Assembly: GCA_014728185.1 (NCBI GenBank)
Contig: WJMB01000149.1
Coordinates: 1-7,402 of the forward strand
From: Candidatus Coatesiibacteriota bacterium
GTDB taxonomy: Bacteria > RBG-13-66-14
DNA length: 7,402 bases
Direction: 5' to 3'
Below, in pieces: positions 6,610 to 7,402 of this stretch (position 1 is its first letter; each line of letters begins with the position of its first letter). A program made the position numbers and the translations under genes. The notes under the pieces were generated by a model. It made no database searches. It had not been told where the DNA came from and saw only the letters and a list, made by a program, of their open reading frames with translations.

Positions 6610-6638
6610 GTGACAGCTAAGTGACCCCGTCGTATATT
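6610..6638 (+). promoter_or_regulatory. Sigma70-type promoter of the VOC-family gene
   Basis: GTGACA (6610-6615) and TATATT (6633-6638) each match five of six consensus positions, with the optimal 17-base spacer. Transcription would begin near 6645, leaving a leader of about 60 bases before the ATG at 6707. Confidence 0.7.
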
Positions 6639-6706
6639 AATCTCCGCACGCGTTCTTCAAACCCGTTCGTTTCTCAAACTGTGCCATCAGCATACCGGGA
6701 GGCGCC

Positions 6707-7045
6707 ATGCACGGTATCGTCCACTTCGACCTGCCCGCCAAGGACCCAGCCAAGCAGGGCGAGTTCTACGGCAAGATGTTCGGCTGGAAAACAGCACCCT
6801 CCGGCGAATACCTCCTCGTCACACCGCCCGAAGGCCTGGCCGGCGGCCTGGACCCCCGGGGCGAGCGACCCGTGCTCTACATCGAGGTCGCGAACATCCC
6901 CGAGACCCTGAAGAAGATCGAAGAGCTGGGCGGAAAGACCGTCCTGGCCGAGATGAAGATCGACACCGGCGACGGTGGGGACTACGGCAAGATCGGCCTG
7001 TTCGCCGACCCCGAAGGCACCCTGGTGGGCCTGTGGAGCAAGTAG
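6707..7045 (+). CDS. Small VOC-superfamily (glyoxalase/bleomycin-resistance-like) protein
   Basis: This is a complete single-domain protein of 112 residues on the opposite strand to all other genes here. GGGAGG lies four bases before the ATG. The start HGIVHFDLPAKDP, then FYGKMFGW (20-27), a central LYIEV (58-61), an IEELGGKTV stretch (71-79) and the end GLFADPEGTLVGLW (97-110) form the paired beta-alpha-beta-beta-beta pattern of the vicinal oxygen chelate fold. H6 and E60 are the likely metal ligands. The last strand ends in GLW without the usual terminal glutamate, as in many members of the subfamily with this VHF...FGW signature. The substrate is unknown; true glyoxalase I activity is not implied. 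Its codon use is GC-rich like its neighbours, although it lies between lower-GC spacers and direct repeats. Confidence 0.9.
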   Translation: MHGIVHFDLPAKDPAKQGEFYGKMFGWKTAPSGEYLLVTPPEGLAGGLDPRGERPVLYIEVANIPETLKKIEELGGKTVLAEMKIDTGDGGDYGKIGLFADPEGTLVGLWSK

Positions 7046-7402
7046 CCGCCGTATCGGCTCAAGCTCAAAGCAGCGCGCTAACCCAAGCGCATCGCCCGTC
7101 AAATGCGATCCGGTTCACCCGGAGCGGCTCGCGGAGTCAAGATGTCAACGCTACAAGCTGCCGGGAGGTTTTATATTAAGCAGGGGATCGTATACCCTGT
7201 TCGGACCGGATTGTGAAAGTATTTCGCTGATAATACAGGTTTTGCAGCAGATGCGCCTGTCACTTATCGGCTGTTAAAAAAGTGGCGGCCGCAAGGGTTG
7301 TACTTGGCGGATAACCCACCCTGCCTATTGGCTTGCAGCCAAAGGTCACCCGTTTGCCGCCCGACACGTAACTGCCTCAATATCATATAAATAGACTGCT
7401 CA
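7046..7402. other. Gene-free tail after the VOC gene; holds the right direct-repeat copy
   Basis: No supported gene is present. AGCCG (7044-7048, overlapping the stop codon) pairs with CGGCT (7055-7059) just after the VOC gene, but no T run follows, so I do not call it a terminator. The rest, from 7157 on, is mostly the right repeat copy and a short AT-rich end. Confidence 0.5.
7157..7350 (+). repeat. Diverged direct repeat, right copy
   Basis: Counterpart of 6346-6533. This copy can fold into several stems: CAGGG/CCCTG around GATCGTATA, GCTGATAA (7226-7233) with TTATCGGC (7264-7271, one G.T pair), ACAGG (7235-7239) with CCTGT (7256-7260), and TTGGCT/AGCCAA (7328-7333 with 7337-7342, three-base loop). 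The second of these stems is not preserved in the left copy, so a conserved RNA fold is not demonstrated. Confidence 0.8.

Noticed and set aside
7226..7271. Conserved structured RNA in the direct repeats
   Set aside because: The 8-bp stem in the right copy is not maintained by compensating changes in the left copy, so only the small AGGG/CCCT hairpin is common to both.

Overview
This window reads as the chromosome of a GC-rich, probably diderm (Gram-negative) bacterium. Coding parts run near two-thirds G+C, and the first gene is a PorV/PorQ-type outer-membrane protein, a family typical of the Bacteroidetes/FCB side of the tree and related uncultivated phyla. The inositol-phosphate synthase is of the short actinobacterial/archaeal type. 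I cannot name the phylum from this sequence.

Layout. Everything from 1 to 6063 is on the minus strand, so transcription runs right to left: tRNA-Leu(GAG), recO, gap (GAPDH), a CDP-alcohol phosphatidyltransferase, ino1, a B-box/Yip1 membrane protein, and a PorV/PorQ-family gene that runs off the left edge. The right end (about 6140-7402) differs. It is a lower-GC, gene-poor stretch holding one small plus-strand VOC/glyoxalase-like gene with its own good sigma70-type promoter. That gene is bracketed by two diverged direct-repeat copies of about 190 nt.

How the genes may work together. ino1 makes inositol-1-phosphate (inositol-3-phosphate in the D-myo numbering), and the nearby CDP-alcohol phosphatidyltransferase joins a CDP-activated lipid to an alcohol. 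Together they could supply an inositol phospholipid, though this pairing is inferred from proximity. gap is core glycolysis, recO is recombination repair, and the tRNA promoter may also feed recO.

Most unusual features. (1) A nested inverted repeat of about 190 nt (3131-3320) lies between the phosphatidyltransferase and ino1. It has a perfect 20-bp inner arm and a 21-bp outer arm with one G.T pair. (2) Each inner arm carries a sequence very close to the sigma54 -24/-12 consensus, so two such sites face each other across the loop. (3) Diverged direct repeats flank the VOC gene. (4) The B-box/Yip1 gene has a good Shine-Dalgarno but no ATG, GTG or TTG in front of its zinc-binding region; ATC sits where the start should be. 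(5) RecO has an HxxH in place of the second CxxC of its zinc site.
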